DNA of 64,000 bases from Lojkania enalia. Its lineage: Eukaryota; Ascomycota; Dothideomycetes; Pleosporales. The stretch's first letter is position 1. Every line of letters begins with the position of its first letter. The notes beneath the pieces were generated by a model. That model saw only the letters and a program-made list of their open reading frames with translations. It searched no databases and was not told the DNA's origin. Positions 10,821 through 22,197 of the stretch are shown here, piece after piece. The translations under genes and the position numbers were made by a program. Location of the stretch: assembly GCA_010094045.1 (NCBI GenBank), contig ML986638.1:176396-240395 (forward strand), in the 5' to 3' direction.

Positions 10821-12018
10821 ATCAGCTATTCGCAATGCCTCACCGCTTTGCTTTGATACCTACAAGTCCTTGCCAATGACACCCGAGCCACCGACGAAGG
10901 TACTGCGCATCATCCTTGGGATTTTGCCAAAATGAGCTGTATCGTGACCTTTGCAAGGGTCTCTGTTCAAATGGCCCTGCTTGCTCGATGTTAGGATGCA
11001 TGCAGAGGAACAGGTTGAAGGTAGCCGCATTGCAAGATGGAATAGCCGCGAAGATTCTTGGGGCGATTCGAGATCTGGCCGGTTCATGCTCGTGGAAATC
11101 TCCGAAGCGTTTGTCTAGGCGGGTATTTGATGATCGCCGCTGTACGGAGTAATTTTGGATATTTGCGCAGGGCCCCCGGCTGACAGACATGCTATTGCTG
11201 CTGTGTTTTCTCCCTCATTTCCGCTCATGTACGTCAGACGGCACGATGGGCTGGTGGGCGCGCTGTCCAGCACATTCCCCCTTCGGAGCGCGCCGTTTGC
11301 TGCTTTGGCCATTTCGACTATACCAATCTGCAGCGCGAGCAAATCATGCCCTGGGGATCGGTTACTCTTGTGTTTGCGAGCAGCCATCGCGGCTCAAATC
11401 ATTTCAGCGTGGTCCAGTGCCTGGGGTTGGAGTATGTTCTGGGCATCGGAAAGCGAGATTGCGGGATGGGGCGGTTTTTGAAACCGGGCTCGTGCACACC
11501 GTCCCACATCACAACAGCTGCAGGTACAGCCGTTGCTGCTAGGGTCCTTTTGCTTCGCTCACACCATGGAAGAACGCTTTGAGACATCGGTTCCTGTCGT
11601 CGGCCATGGATCCCGCTGTCGCAAGCAGCCCGCATCAGCCAATCGACGCCAGAACTTGCCTCTGCCGCGTTGCCCTCCGTTTGCGCGCTTCCCCCACCGG
11701 CTCGTTACACCCCAACAATTTGTCCCTGACACCGCTATTCGAGCTGGTCCGCTCTAGTTGCCCCTAGGCATTATGTCTCTCTCTCGCCTATTAGCGGGAG
11801 TCGTGGTGGTGTTTCTCAGGCGCTCTGCTGCCTTGGTGTATTCCCGACCACTCCTCCGACTCTCTCTTTTTCCCATTCCACCACTGTTCGTGCAGTCGTT
11901 GTAGGCTCTCTGGGAGGGCTGTCCATTCTTTTATCACTTGACGCCTTTTCTCTTCTCGTCGTTCCTTCATTGCACCATTTATATCCTGATACCCACTACT
12001 AGTGCTTTTGAAACCGCC
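10821..12018. other. Intergenic, 1.2 kb; pyrimidine-rich leader of the next gene
   Basis: Only overlapping short open frames without family resemblance are present. From about 11760 the plus strand is rich in CT tracts (CTCTCTCTC and TCTCTCTTTTTCCC), as is common in promoters and 5' leaders of fungal genes. No RNA gene was recognised. Confidence 0.6.
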
Positions 12019-13944
12019 ATGGCCAGGATGCTGGGAAGATCGAAGTCATTGCGACTGCTCAGAGGCGGCCAGAAGGAGACCCACCAACAGGACACAGGTG
12101 ATCAGACGCCACCACCTCACGCCGGCGATCAGCTTGATGTCGATAGATTAAAGGCAGCTACACCTGTGACAAGAACAGACCGCCGTATTGAAACTCCTGA
12201 CATGTTGCAACGCCCAAGAACATCGGGAGGACCAGGGGATCGGGGGAAACTGTTCCACAAAAAAGTAGCTCCCATTGCTCTTGGCTCAGGAAAACAGGCT
12301 CCCGACTTTCCTTTCACTTCCCCTACCAAGTCGACGACCGTTTTCTACACCGCAGAAGTCCATGAGGACCGAGAAGGAATCATTGGAATTGCTCTCGGAA
12401 GTCCCACTATGGCATCACATTGGAACACAACCCCTCAGTCCACCGATTTCGTCACAAACAATCAAGGCACCATAACCACGATCTCCTCACACCCTACTGT
12501 CCCCGATAACTCTGGATTCAAACAAGAAGCATCGAAGCCGAAGCTTAGCCGATGGAAGTCGATTTTCGGAAAGAAGAGTCAGCCTTTGCAGCAAGAAAAA
12601 GCATCATTTTACCAACTGGCGCAGTCTGTTATGCCAGCGCGCGCAGACAGCCACCATGATGTCGAATCGCTAGATTCGCAGACGATATCACGCTCCGAGT
12701 CTAGATCAGCCTCTCCACCAACCTATAAACCAGAGATTAGAGAGTCTCGAAAAGTGCCAAAAGAACTAACTCAACCCTCCGTAGAGAGACCTAGGCCTCG
12801 CACCATTGCCGAGAATGCAACTGGAAAGCCCAAGGCCACTCTAATCCGCTCTGCTTCGAGTCCCAAACCCCCACTCAAAGACGGCTTAGCGAGTTCACCG
12901 CTCGTTCCTCAACTTGTAGTTTCTGATGGCTCTCCGAAAGGCTCACCTGGCCCGAATATTGAAAAGCCAGTGTTAGACGTTGAGATTCCTTCGGTTCACA
13001 TGGAGCGCTATAGCGTCATGTTCGGCAGCCTACTTCAACCCAACAATCGCTCCTCGTCATTATTGGTGCGACGACAGGGCATAGAGAGACTAAAACCGTT
13101 AAATGAATTGTCTACAAAGGTTTGTCATCGTATCCGTGTGCATATCTGCAACCTAAGCTAACGAGTCATATAGAAGGATGAGGATGGGTCCCGAAACGGA
13201 GGATCCAAGCCACAACGAAGAGCGACATCACCATCATTCCCGAAATCGCCATCAGTAGCTTTGTCGCTATTCCCTCAGCCCGCGAATGGCCGTGAGAGCA
13301 AAGTGCCTTCTCCTCGAGCCCTATCCGTTCACCGCCCACGACCTTTACAGCGATCGAAAACGGCACCCGCCGGTTCCCCTCATCGTCAAAGCTTCTCTAT
13401 TCCGGCATTCTCTGATGATGGTCCGAGGAAAACACCCCAGGAACCGACTTCGGCTGCATATTCAGAGTTGAGTATGAAAAAGCAGCTTCCAACACCCACG
13501 CCTTCTCGCCACAGCTTTGAGTCCGACGCGGAAGAAGTTACCTTTGTTGTGAGTCGATCTTCAGGCGTGCCCTGGAAACCGCTTCAGGACGAGCCTGAAT
13601 GGGAAATTGTATCGAAGCCTCGAAAGTATCCTGTGTCTCAGGATTCTCACCCTTTCTCAGCACCACTAGAATCACGTGTGGAAAAGAGCTTCCAATCACA
13701 AATCATCGAGTCGGCTCCACGGTCGGCTGATACTTCCGCCCCGCAAAACAATTCTCGGGCGACCGTGGGCGTGGCAAGGACGGTTTCAGTGTCGCGTGCG
13801 CAAAGGCCAGATCTCCTGAAACCGACGCTCGTAAGAGCAGCAACAGGGAGCTCAGAGAAGCTCGTAGACAAGAAACCACTCACGCCTACCCTGGTAGAGC
13901 TCAAGAACCGCAAGAGCCAACGTGTTCAGTTAGTAGAAGCATGA
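12019..13944 (+). CDS. Uncharacterised, largely disordered fungal protein, 623 aa
   Basis: Join 12019..13119, 13174..13944. The intron is GTTTGT...CATATAG (54 nt) with branch GCTAAC, phase 0. I chose the ATG at 12019 because it has a strong context (CCGCCATGG); the frame is open further upstream but has no better start. The product is rich in Ser, Pro, Lys and Arg and looks disordered. Short islands look conserved: RWKSIFGKK (about residue 180), MERYSVMFGSLL (about residue 330) followed by SSLLVRRQGIERLKPL, and PEWEIVSKPRK near the C-terminus. These resemble motifs of Pezizomycotina proteins of unknown function. No catalytic domain, membrane segment or signal peptide is visible, so no function is assigned. 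Confidence 0.8.
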
Positions 13945-15186
13945 ATTTGAATCTGTAAAAGGTAGTCGATTATTTTGGCAAAATACCGAGGTGCCACCCC
14001 TCTCAAAAGATCTTTTTATTTATTTATCTTGGGAATTATGGATTTGGAAGGTCGGGCGTGGACGAGGAGATCAGGGTCCATCCTTGGGCGGCGTTTGGGA
14101 GGTCGTGATACAGATGGAGTCCCAGAAGGGCAGGCCGTATCATGCCAGCCAGACGGGGGTGGTTTCACGACATTCCGCATTCGCATTTGATGAGGGAACC
14201 GCAGGCGGCTTTTATGAAATGGAAATACCACATTCTCGCCGTATCGGCATCACTTTAATAGCTACTAAATCATTATCGATAACCATTAAGCTCTTGGCTA
14301 TAGATATGCAGAAGAAGTGGCGTCGTGCACATGCCTATCCGCTTGCGTCCGTCCTTGCCGAAAGCGCAGCCAAGCTCAAATGATCTATGCATGTAGTTAT
14401 GTAGTTCGATCAAAGCTTCGACGTTACTGACTCGGCGAGATCGTTTGGATAGTAAAGCTCTTTATCGCGCTGGTGGCGGCTGCGGAGAGCTATGCACCCA
14501 CCCACACGATCAGGTGCCTGAGGTTTCATCGCGTTCCTCCAGTGACCGTTCTGAGAATGGGAATATGGATCCGTCTGACACCTCTTTTAAGGTCCATCTT
14601 CCTCCATCCTATCGGGGGGGATCCATATCGTCGACAGCAACTACGTAGCTAAATGGCGACTAAAATACTAGTCTACGCCTTTCGGTGGCATTGGGGTTCG
14701 TATAAGGTTGCGGAATTGCTCATTCAGATCTGCTAGCGTCTCCAAGCCAAGCTGCTGCGGCCCTCGATTCCAGCAAACGGCTGCCTCCAGCGTGCACTCA
14801 GGCCATCTATCTTCAAACTCCTGTTCTCGTTATCGCATTGGAGAGGCGACTGCGATAGCTTCGGTCCCGATGCGGCACGGTCGACAGCAGAAGGCAGACC
14901 TCGAGGCTAACCGCGAAGCTACGCCTAGTGTACGGTGTCGCAGCACGAACGGGTAGGTGAATAGTGAAGCTGAGCGACTTGCTCTAGATGCTGGAGAACC
15001 TACTTCCAATCAACTCTCCTCGGACCTCTAATTCCAACCTCTCCTGCCTTTGTCGTGACTATCGCTTGTCCTCTTGCCGCTTCTGCAGCCGGCCTATAGC
15101 TTGAGTGCTTAAGGACGTTTTTATCGTGGACCAGTCGGGCATTCCGAGGTTCCTTTAGTGACCTGTCAATTCCAGAACCTGACAGC
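13945..15186. other. Intergenic, 1.2 kb, no gene recognised
   Basis: The open frames here (for example 13991-14383) overlap each other and lack recognisable content. The segment next to 15187 is the promoter and leader of the downstream three-exon gene. Nothing else was seen. Confidence 0.5.
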
Positions 15187-17498
15187 ATGCCCGCCCTAGA
15201 GGTATGTCGAATCCTGCCAACTCCTCCTACCTACCTACCATTCCTGCTTAGCCCACATGTCGACACGCGACATGTAGTCTTTTGCAATATGGAGGTCCCG
15301 GCATAATCATCCATATCGCGCAATACCTTGTCGAATGCACGCTGACTGCAACCTTCCTCTCCATAGGTAGTCGGCGCGGTGGCTGCCGTAGTCTCAGCCT
15401 TCCATAACGGCGCGGAATTGGTTGCGCGCCTCAAAAAGAAGCACCGCAGACGCAGCAGCAAGCACCAGGGCCAGCAAGACTTCGAGGAGAAGCAGCTGCA
15501 AGACTCGCTTGAGACGGGGGAAACGCAAATCGGCCAGCGATATGCTTCCGACATCAGAGAGCTGGGACATGTCTTTCGAATGGGAGATGGTCTGTTCGCC
15601 CGGACTCGGCCAAATAGGAAGGAAGCTGATCATAGTGAACAGACATCGCCCGGGACCGGCTACTCCATATTGCTATCGTTATGCAAGCTGAGATCATAAA
15701 TTCCCTACAGCTCGCGGTCAAATATGACAACGCGATCCTAAACCTCCAGATGCTCCACGAGGCCTCCGTCATGAATCGCAAAAACTCGCTCGTGACCCTA
15801 GACGAGATGAAACAGAGAATCCTCATCACTCGTCCTATTTCACGGTCGCTGGGAGGCGTTCCTGACGACATGGGAGATCCTAGAGGCTCGATCGAGTCGG
15901 TGCAAACTTTCCGAGCCTCACATCCAGCATCTTCTGCATGCTATATACCTCCGGCCGTGACCATCCCTGCGTCGGGAGACTCAAAAAACACAAAGACCGG
16001 CCTGGCCAGGTACTTTTACATGAAACAAAATAGCAGCCAGTTATCTCCTTCCAGCCTGCATCGGTCGTCTTCGTCGTCATCATTATTATTGTCGTCCTCA
16101 TCGAGCGGGAGTCTCTCTTTTAGTCCGGCGCTAGATTACCTGTTCCAAGGAAACGACGACCGCGCAGCTATTATGAGGGATATCGACGAGATCATCAGTG
16201 CGTACCAGGGTCTACATCTAGATGACGACGTATGGTATGACCAAAATGAAGGCGGCGTAAACCGAGATACCTTGGCGATTCTTAATGGCGGGGACAGCCA
16301 CAAACGGGACACTGCTGGTCTAAATCAAGACGCAATGCATATGATGCTCAAAAATTCGCCTTCTACGCCTAAAGGAGCGCACGGGAATTCCGAATACCCA
16401 GCCTATACCCACAATATTTTTGGCGAAGCGCAAACGATCCCGTACCACACGGCACCAAACCCACTTCCTCAACGGCGAATGTTGCGAACGTCTGGCGCAC
16501 GGTGGTCAGCTTCGAGCTCGGTATACTCAGATAGTAGTCCCCCCTCCCTCTCCAGCAACGATTCTGGAGCATCCAGTTCATCTCCTACATCACCACGTAG
16601 CTCTCTGACGCCACCCACCATGCCGTTCGCACTCCAGCGACCTCGCGCACCACCGCCCATTCCAACCCTCGCTGCACAACAGCAACCCGCCGCATCTCGG
16701 GCATCATTTGCTGCACCCCAAAGCCCACGAACCCCCATCAAAGAAGAACAAGGCGAACTAAAAGCCGGAAGAACACGTGTCCATCTTGTTCCCCCGCAGC
16801 CTAGCCCCCCACTCCCACCAGCAAAGTCCGCCCACCGCGCCTCATCCTTATCCGCATCCTCCCCCTCCTCTCCATCTACTACGCTGACCCCTCACCCTAT
16901 CCCGCGCCGCACATCCTACACCACCTCCATCCACACCAGCTCGGCCCAACCCCCCCGGCACACTATCCTCTCCGGCCGCCCATGCAAGTCTAACAACTAC
17001 TGGGGCTTCTGTAAAGGGTCCTGGGCCATACGCGAAGATATTCGCAAAGGGCTTACCATTCAGACGATACCAAGCGGCATGTTCAACAGTACGCAGGTCT
17101 GGGGTTGTCGGCACTGCCATTTCTCGGGTCCCACCGTAATAGCGCCCGTCCCGGGCAAGAAGAAAATGGAATTGGTGATTGATCCGCGCGTGCGTGAGAG
17201 TGCGGTTGGGGTGAGGTATAAATGGATCTTCCTTGCCAAATGCCACGTCAAGCACAAACTGGGTACCAACCTGTCTCCCTCGTCTTCGGATGGCGCAAAC
17301 TTCGCCTGTCTGATATGCGCTGCTGAGGGCATGGCGTCCGCTGTGTACGGCAATGTAGAGACGCTGATGAGCCATGTGTCGCTGGAACATGGCGGTATGA
17401 GCGAGGGGGTGAAGGGAGTGTGTAGGGCGGTTGTGGGCAGGCTGGCAGGTGGGGATGAGGAGTGGGATGTTAATATTCCGACTGTAGACGGGTTGTGA
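15187..17498 (+). CDS. Uncharacterised fungal protein with N-terminal helical region and C-terminal Cys/His domain, 697 aa
   Basis: Join 15187..15201, 15367..15589, 15643..17498. Exon 1 codes only MPALE, followed by GTATGT and a 165-nt intron with CTGAC before CATAG. The second intron is GTCTGT...AACAG (53 nt). The joined N-terminus (EVVGAVAAVVSAFHNGAELV... then DIARDRLLHIAIVMQAEII) is amphipathic and probably coiled, about residues 1-150. The middle is Ser/Pro-rich and disordered, with a polyserine run near 16070-16110. The last 190 residues hold a Cys/His-rich module (SGRPCKSNNYWGFCKGSW, WGCRHCHFSG, FACLICAAEG and an H-x5-H-like LMSHVSLEHG) that could bind zinc. The architecture recurs in Pezizomycotina but I know no function. 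Confidence 0.8.
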
Positions 17499-18488
17499 TG
17501 GGAAATCACATTGAACTCCGATTAAGGACGGGGGCGGGGTGGAGGGAAATACATAAATTGATTAGAAATTTTGGTAGGGTAAGATGAGCAGTAGAAGTGG
17601 TGTGCTAGTTTGATACTTGATACCCTTTACTATGGGGGTTTGTTGTAGCATTAGCGTAGGCGGGAGTTACCTGATCCATTACTTAAATCATCATATTTCG
17701 AATGTTCAAATTCCTCGTCTCACATGCGTCAATGAGGAGCCCCGTGCTATTAAGAGTGAGCGGAGAATGCGGGTGAACTAGCTATGAGTTGGCGGAATTT
17801 TGCTGTATAGTATGCAACTGACGGTCATCTAAGAAATGCCCACATTGGACCAGGAACGAAAACCGTGATAATTCATGATTACATAATCATATTCTGGTGT
17901 TCGTAGTCGAGGGTACTAGCATAGAACAAAGATTATATAATACCGTGGTATCGGTATTCCCAAACGCCTCGCTCGTTCTCCTTACCTCAAACTCTCCTAA
18001 CCCTTGATCATGAGAAAGGAAACTCGTATCCTCCGAAACGCTATTGTTAACCATTTTGATCATTCCAACCCTGCTTCTAGTCCCCTATGATCATGACGGA
18101 TAAATAGACGAACCCTACTTGCCATCAGACCATATGCTCCCCATACCTGCTTCCAGCAACCGGCCTCCGCTCAATGCTATACCTATGCCCATGCCCGTTT
18201 CCCACAATACCATCGTGCATACCGCGTTCATTGACAGAACCACGCATAGCACCTCCAGCACTAGCACCGGCGCCAGTAGCAGCCTGCGCCATGGTACCTC
18301 GCGGTCCCTCAGTAGCATCGAAGGGCGCGCCAGCCCAGGTACTGCCATCATGGGTCCCCCACCCAGCCTTCCGGGTCCACACAGCATCATGGAAGCCGTC
18401 AAAAGCGCTACGTCCTGCGCCATAGACAAAGGGAGCATGGCGGAGGAGAGGGATGTGGTTGACTGGCCATCATTAATATCATCGGGTC
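17499..18488. other. Intergenic, 1.0 kb between convergent genes
   Basis: This lies between the 3' ends of two convergent genes and should hold their 3' untranslated regions and polyadenylation sites. The open frames at 18115-18496 are on the far side of the phosphatase stop codon and look like shadows of low-complexity sequence. No RNA gene was seen. Confidence 0.5.
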
Positions 18489-19527
18489 TTATATAATCGA
18501 GTTAATGAGGAAAGGCATACAGCGGAAGTCCCAGACAGACGCATACACCATGCGATACGCGCTAAACGCCATGATTGTCCCAATGACCGCACCAGCAAGG
18601 ATATCGTACCAATTATGATACTCGTCGATCGTGAGCGCGCCGCCAATCAAACACGCACCGAGCACTGGCGCGTACAGCGCAATCAGCTTCCACATAGCGG
18701 GGTGGTAGTTTGCGAATACTTTTAACTTGGCATTAAGGTAGAGGTAGAGGAAGACGAAGCCCGCGAACGCGGCGGTCGTGTGCCCGGACGGCATGGACTC
18801 GAGCGAATCGTTGATCTCGGACTTGTCGCCGGTGCAGATGCTGCGGTCGTACATGATCTGGCGAAACCCGTTTCCGGCTCGGGTTTGGGAGGCGTCGGGC
18901 TTGCAGACGGCGAGGAAGTGAGGACGGAGACCTTGGCTCTGTTATGGTAATGTAGAAGATGGTGTGTGCGAGCGCATACCGCCAATGAGCCACTTGATGA
19001 AGACTTGAAACACCGCAGCCGTGATCAACGAGTACAAGAGTCCGATGGTCGCATTGTTGACATCCCAGAAGCTCCGGACGCGGACCTGGCAGATCAAGAA
19101 AATGACAATAGGCACCAGAGCCGCGAGGAGAGCAGCTGCCCAGATGGGAATGATCTCGTGGCGAAGCGGGTATGCGAAATCCGGATACACAACCTCGCCG
19201 TCCTGGAAGGTAACTGTTTCAATCATCAGCTTCAGCGGCTTCGTATATTCGAGATTGATGCATACTTGCAAAGCTTCTGCTAGGGGCGGGGTCTGCCATG
19301 TAGACGCCCAGACCGATTGCTCCCATGACGGCCATGCTCACTATGTCAAATGCTGTTGCCTTTATCCATTGGCCGAACGTGGGCCTAGAGTTCCAAGCTT
19401 GGTCTCTACTAGCCGTAGTCGTGTCGTGGTGACGCCTACTGAAGACTCCCGGTTTATCATGGTGAGCGCCTGTCGCTGTTGTAGTATTGGCGTCAATAGG
19501 TGCCGAACGGCGGTTGAAGAAGCCCAT
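18489..19527 (-). CDS. PAP2-superfamily lipid phosphate phosphatase (DPP1/LPP-like)
   Basis: Complement of join 18489..18931, 18980..19213, 19266..19527, 312 aa. Introns are 52 nt (GTATGC...ACAG) and 48 nt (GTATGC...CAAG). Several hydrophobic helices are seen (around VSMAVMGAIGLGVY, IWAAALLAALVPIVIFLI, IGLLYSLITAAVFQVFI and the C-terminal half), as in six-helix PAP2 enzymes. Motif C1 is KWLIGGLRPHF, spanning the second splice join. C2 is MPSGH. The C3 region reads LTIDEYHNWYD, with the catalytic His and Asp but no SR pair in front. The family dephosphorylates diacylglycerol pyrophosphate, phosphatidate and related lipids in endomembranes; substrate here is unknown. A His/Thr-rich soluble N-terminal tail precedes the first helix. 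Confidence 0.88.
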
Positions 19528-20701
19528 GCTGAAGATAAGGAGACGTGCGGAGCGGGATGGGAGGGTAAGTAGAAAGTTGGGGTGGTTCAAACTAACTGAC
19601 AGGGAGGTACGACTTGGACGTTGTTTTAGGGGGGGCAACAAACGGTGGGCCAGAGAGACAATCACTAGGACTGGCACTCCTGTTACTGTTCACTATAGCC
19701 TTGCGAAGACGAAACGAACTTGAAGACTTCAGGAAACAAAATATGGACATTTTCCTACATTGACCTTATATATCACCGCTACGACCAGCAACGCAATTGC
19801 TTGATCACAATCACACGCCCTTGGTCAACGACATCATTTACGGCGCCAATCCAGTCAAGTGTCAAGCCACAAACAGGCTGGGACCCCAGTCGCCCAATAC
19901 CACGAATCGTGATATTGCCTATTTCAAGGAACCGTCGCGGAGTTGGACGGCGATCGCACCAGTTTCGCGGGGCTAGACGTTAAGCCTTGGAAGTTGGCAG
20001 GAAAGCTTGGTAAAGCTTCGTAGGGATGGAAGCCCTCAAAAATGCTGAATGGCAGATGTGGAAATGGTTTCGCATGAGTAGACGTGTGAGTACGATAACT
20101 TCTACCTGCAATGGTGCCCGCAAAGCTGTCAATTCGCTTTAATTTGTTCGGTCTCGATTTTCTACTAGCAATCTGGGATGACGTCAGTCGCAGCGAGCGC
20201 CGCCATACCCATCGCCACAATAGTCGGATCGTCAATTAGAGGAATGCTCTCTGATGGAGGAGAATTGAGGCACGATAGTGAGATGCAACATATGAGTCCT
20301 CGACCTTAAGGTTGGGATAATTTTGAAATTGAGGATCCAGATTCTTGAAATCAAGAGTCCTGGGCATGCAAGCAACCCAGCGCATTAACCAGGTAAAACA
20401 AGGCAGAAATTGGCCAAAGCAATGAGCGTAGATTTATTGATATATTGGTTGTAGGTCTCGACGTAGAGCTGGGACTGCATAGTCGAAGAACTTGCCCTCC
20501 GAATCGTAGCACACGCTCCCCGTGAGCCTGGCGTCTCGTTCTCCTTTATTGCTATTTGTAGCGGAGGATTTTTGCAGCACTCCGTAGGCCATGTGAGCCG
20601 AAGCTGGCGGGTTTTGAGGGGCATATATGCTGAAATATTATTGCGAGGCTTGCACATACCTCTTCAGAGATCACTGTGTTGCCATAAAGACCCTCGTTTC
20701 T
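19528..20701. other. Intergenic, 1.2 kb; short open pieces only
   Basis: The minus strand carries short open pieces (about 20240-20160, reading IPLIDDPTIVAMGMAALAATDVIPDC, and 20657-20385) that could be exons of a small gene, but I found no convincing joins or family. The rest is promoter for the phosphatase gene on one side and 3' flank of SNF8 on the other. Confidence 0.4.
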
Positions 20702-21499
20702 TCATCCATTTGTAGTACCGGCCCCGCTTATGAAGGCTGGGCTCCAATATTCATTTTCGCCAGCTTGCGTGTCTACCCAGACCAGGGAATCGGCCATCAG
20801 ATCGTCGATGACCGCTACGGCTCTCGCGCGTTCCCATGAGAGGTTCAGTTGGAGCATTGACACCGTCACATATCCCAGTACTTGCATAGCTTCTAGCACT
20901 GTACTCTGATCTGTGTTCAGCTCTTTCGGCACACTCCGTATTAGAATCCTATGTCCTAGCTTCATGATTGTGAAGCATGAGCCAAGCGGGGATAGCGAGT
21001 CTACAGCCCGCGTAATGTCATCGTCCGACACTTGCATTCCTCCCCCAATTCCTCTCCCTCGCTCAATGCGCTTTCGAATCTCAGCGACGGATATTAATCC
21101 GCCGTTCTCGGAACGCGTAGCGCGACACTCTTCAACGATGAGCACGCCCAGATTGAAGTAGAAGTCGTTTACGCTCCCACCCAGCAACTGCGCCCATATG
21201 CTCTGTCCCTCTTCCTTCTTGCTATCCTTGTCCTCTTTATGATGCGAAGAAGCGAGAAAATCTACGCCTATGGCGCTGCACATGCGCGCAAACTCGGCCC
21301 GGAACGCCGGGTTTGCGCGTATGTCCTTGGAATGTGTGATGGCGAAATTGTGGAGGAGGGATTGGAAGACGGAGAGCTGGGTGCTGAGAGACTGCGCCTG
21401 CTGCGAACGTAGCGACGCGCCATGGGAGGCGTATTGCGAAGAGGATATTCGCGAAGTGGTCAGGGACGAAAGGCCGGGAGTGCGGCGCGTGCGGTCCAT
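20702..21499 (-). CDS. SNF8: ESCRT-II subunit SNF8/VPS22 (EAP30)
   Basis: Single exon, 265 aa, close to the usual length. The N-terminal helix region contains QAQSLSTQLSVFQSLLHNFAITHSKDIRANPAFRAEFARMC, split by the turn at HSKDIR, which is the typical EAP30 signature. Two winged-helix domains follow (about 115-185 and 190-260), with conserved VLIVEECRATR and GGLISVAEIRKRI. In ESCRT-II, SNF8 pairs with VPS36 and two VPS25 copies at endosomes and bridges ESCRT-I to ESCRT-III during multivesicular body sorting. A small charged insertion (HKEDKDSKKEEG, about residues 86-97) is the only oddity. The gene is head to head with AAR2, with about 700 bp between start codons. Confidence 0.95.
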   Translation of the reverse strand: MDRTRRTPGLSSLTTSRISSSQYASHGASLRSQQAQSLSTQLSVFQSLLHNFAITHSKDIRANPAFRAEFARMCSAIGVDFLASSHHKEDKDSKKEEGQSIWAQLLGGSVNDFYFNLGVLIVEECRATRSENGGLISVAEIRKRIERGRGIGGGMQVSDDDITRAVDSLSPLGSCFTIMKLGHRILIRSVPKELNTDQSTVLEAMQVLGYVTVSMLQLNLSWERARAVAVIDDLMADSLVWVDTQAGENEYWSPAFISGAGTTNG

Positions 21500-22197
21500 G
21501 ACGCGGGATGGCTATGATGCGAACGCGAATCGGAGTGGACTCTCAAAGCTTCCCAAGCTGAGTCCAGAACGAACAAAGACAAGTCTAATTCTTTTCCCGT
21601 AGGCTAGGGGACTATCGCGCTCGGCAGCCTTCGTTCAGCCCAGGCTTCGTCCGGATATCTTCGGTGGGGAGGGATTCGGGAGCGTTAAATGGCATAAGCT
21701 GGGGAAATAGAGAGCCGCAAGTGTCACGATGCAGTTCTTTGGCGATAAATGAATTTAAAACACGGCTTAAAGAAGCACTTGAGCTGAACGTCGGTATTCG
21801 ACTTACAACAGGGGTGAATGAACGAATGTCGGAAGAGGAAGCAGACTGCCCGCTCTGTATCACGGGGCTTGGATCTATCGGGAGCAGGCGGCGCCACCGG
21901 TCGGACCGCCTCCAGCGGCTTCTCTCCACCAGAGCGATAGCTGGTCCCAGCGGCGATGGATCCGGAGCCTGTCCGAGACGGGCGGGGCCCTTAGAAGTAG
22001 CCTCACGGCGCCAGAACTTCGCCAGCCCCCTCCGTCACAAATTCACAAGACACCGAAACTGCCCCACCGCTCCCCGATCCCGTGAAATTGCTGGCTGTTC
22101 CGATGAAGATTTTCCTGTTAACACTAGCTCCCGCCCGTGCCCGCTATCCACCATTCTCCGCCATACGTTCTTCGAGAGACTATTCCATGTTCCCGCC
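21500..22197. other. Divergent promoter region of SNF8 and AAR2
   Basis: Roughly 0.7 kb between two head-to-head start codons. The AAR2 frame is open upstream to 21664, but that sequence is low-complexity and lies outside the normal AAR2 domain, so I treat it as leader and promoter. No separate gene was seen. Confidence 0.55.

Noticed and set aside
20300..20400. tRNA-like stretch on the minus strand (TGGTTAATGCGCTGGG and a TTCAAGAATC segment)
   Set aside because: The D-arm-like and T-loop-like pieces do not fold into a cloverleaf: the anticodon-arm loop would be 11 nt and the acceptor ends do not pair.
21664..22197. Upstream extension of AAR2 to residue -178
   Set aside because: The frame is open but the sequence is basic and low-complexity, and the AAR2 fold begins directly after the well-placed ATG at 22198.
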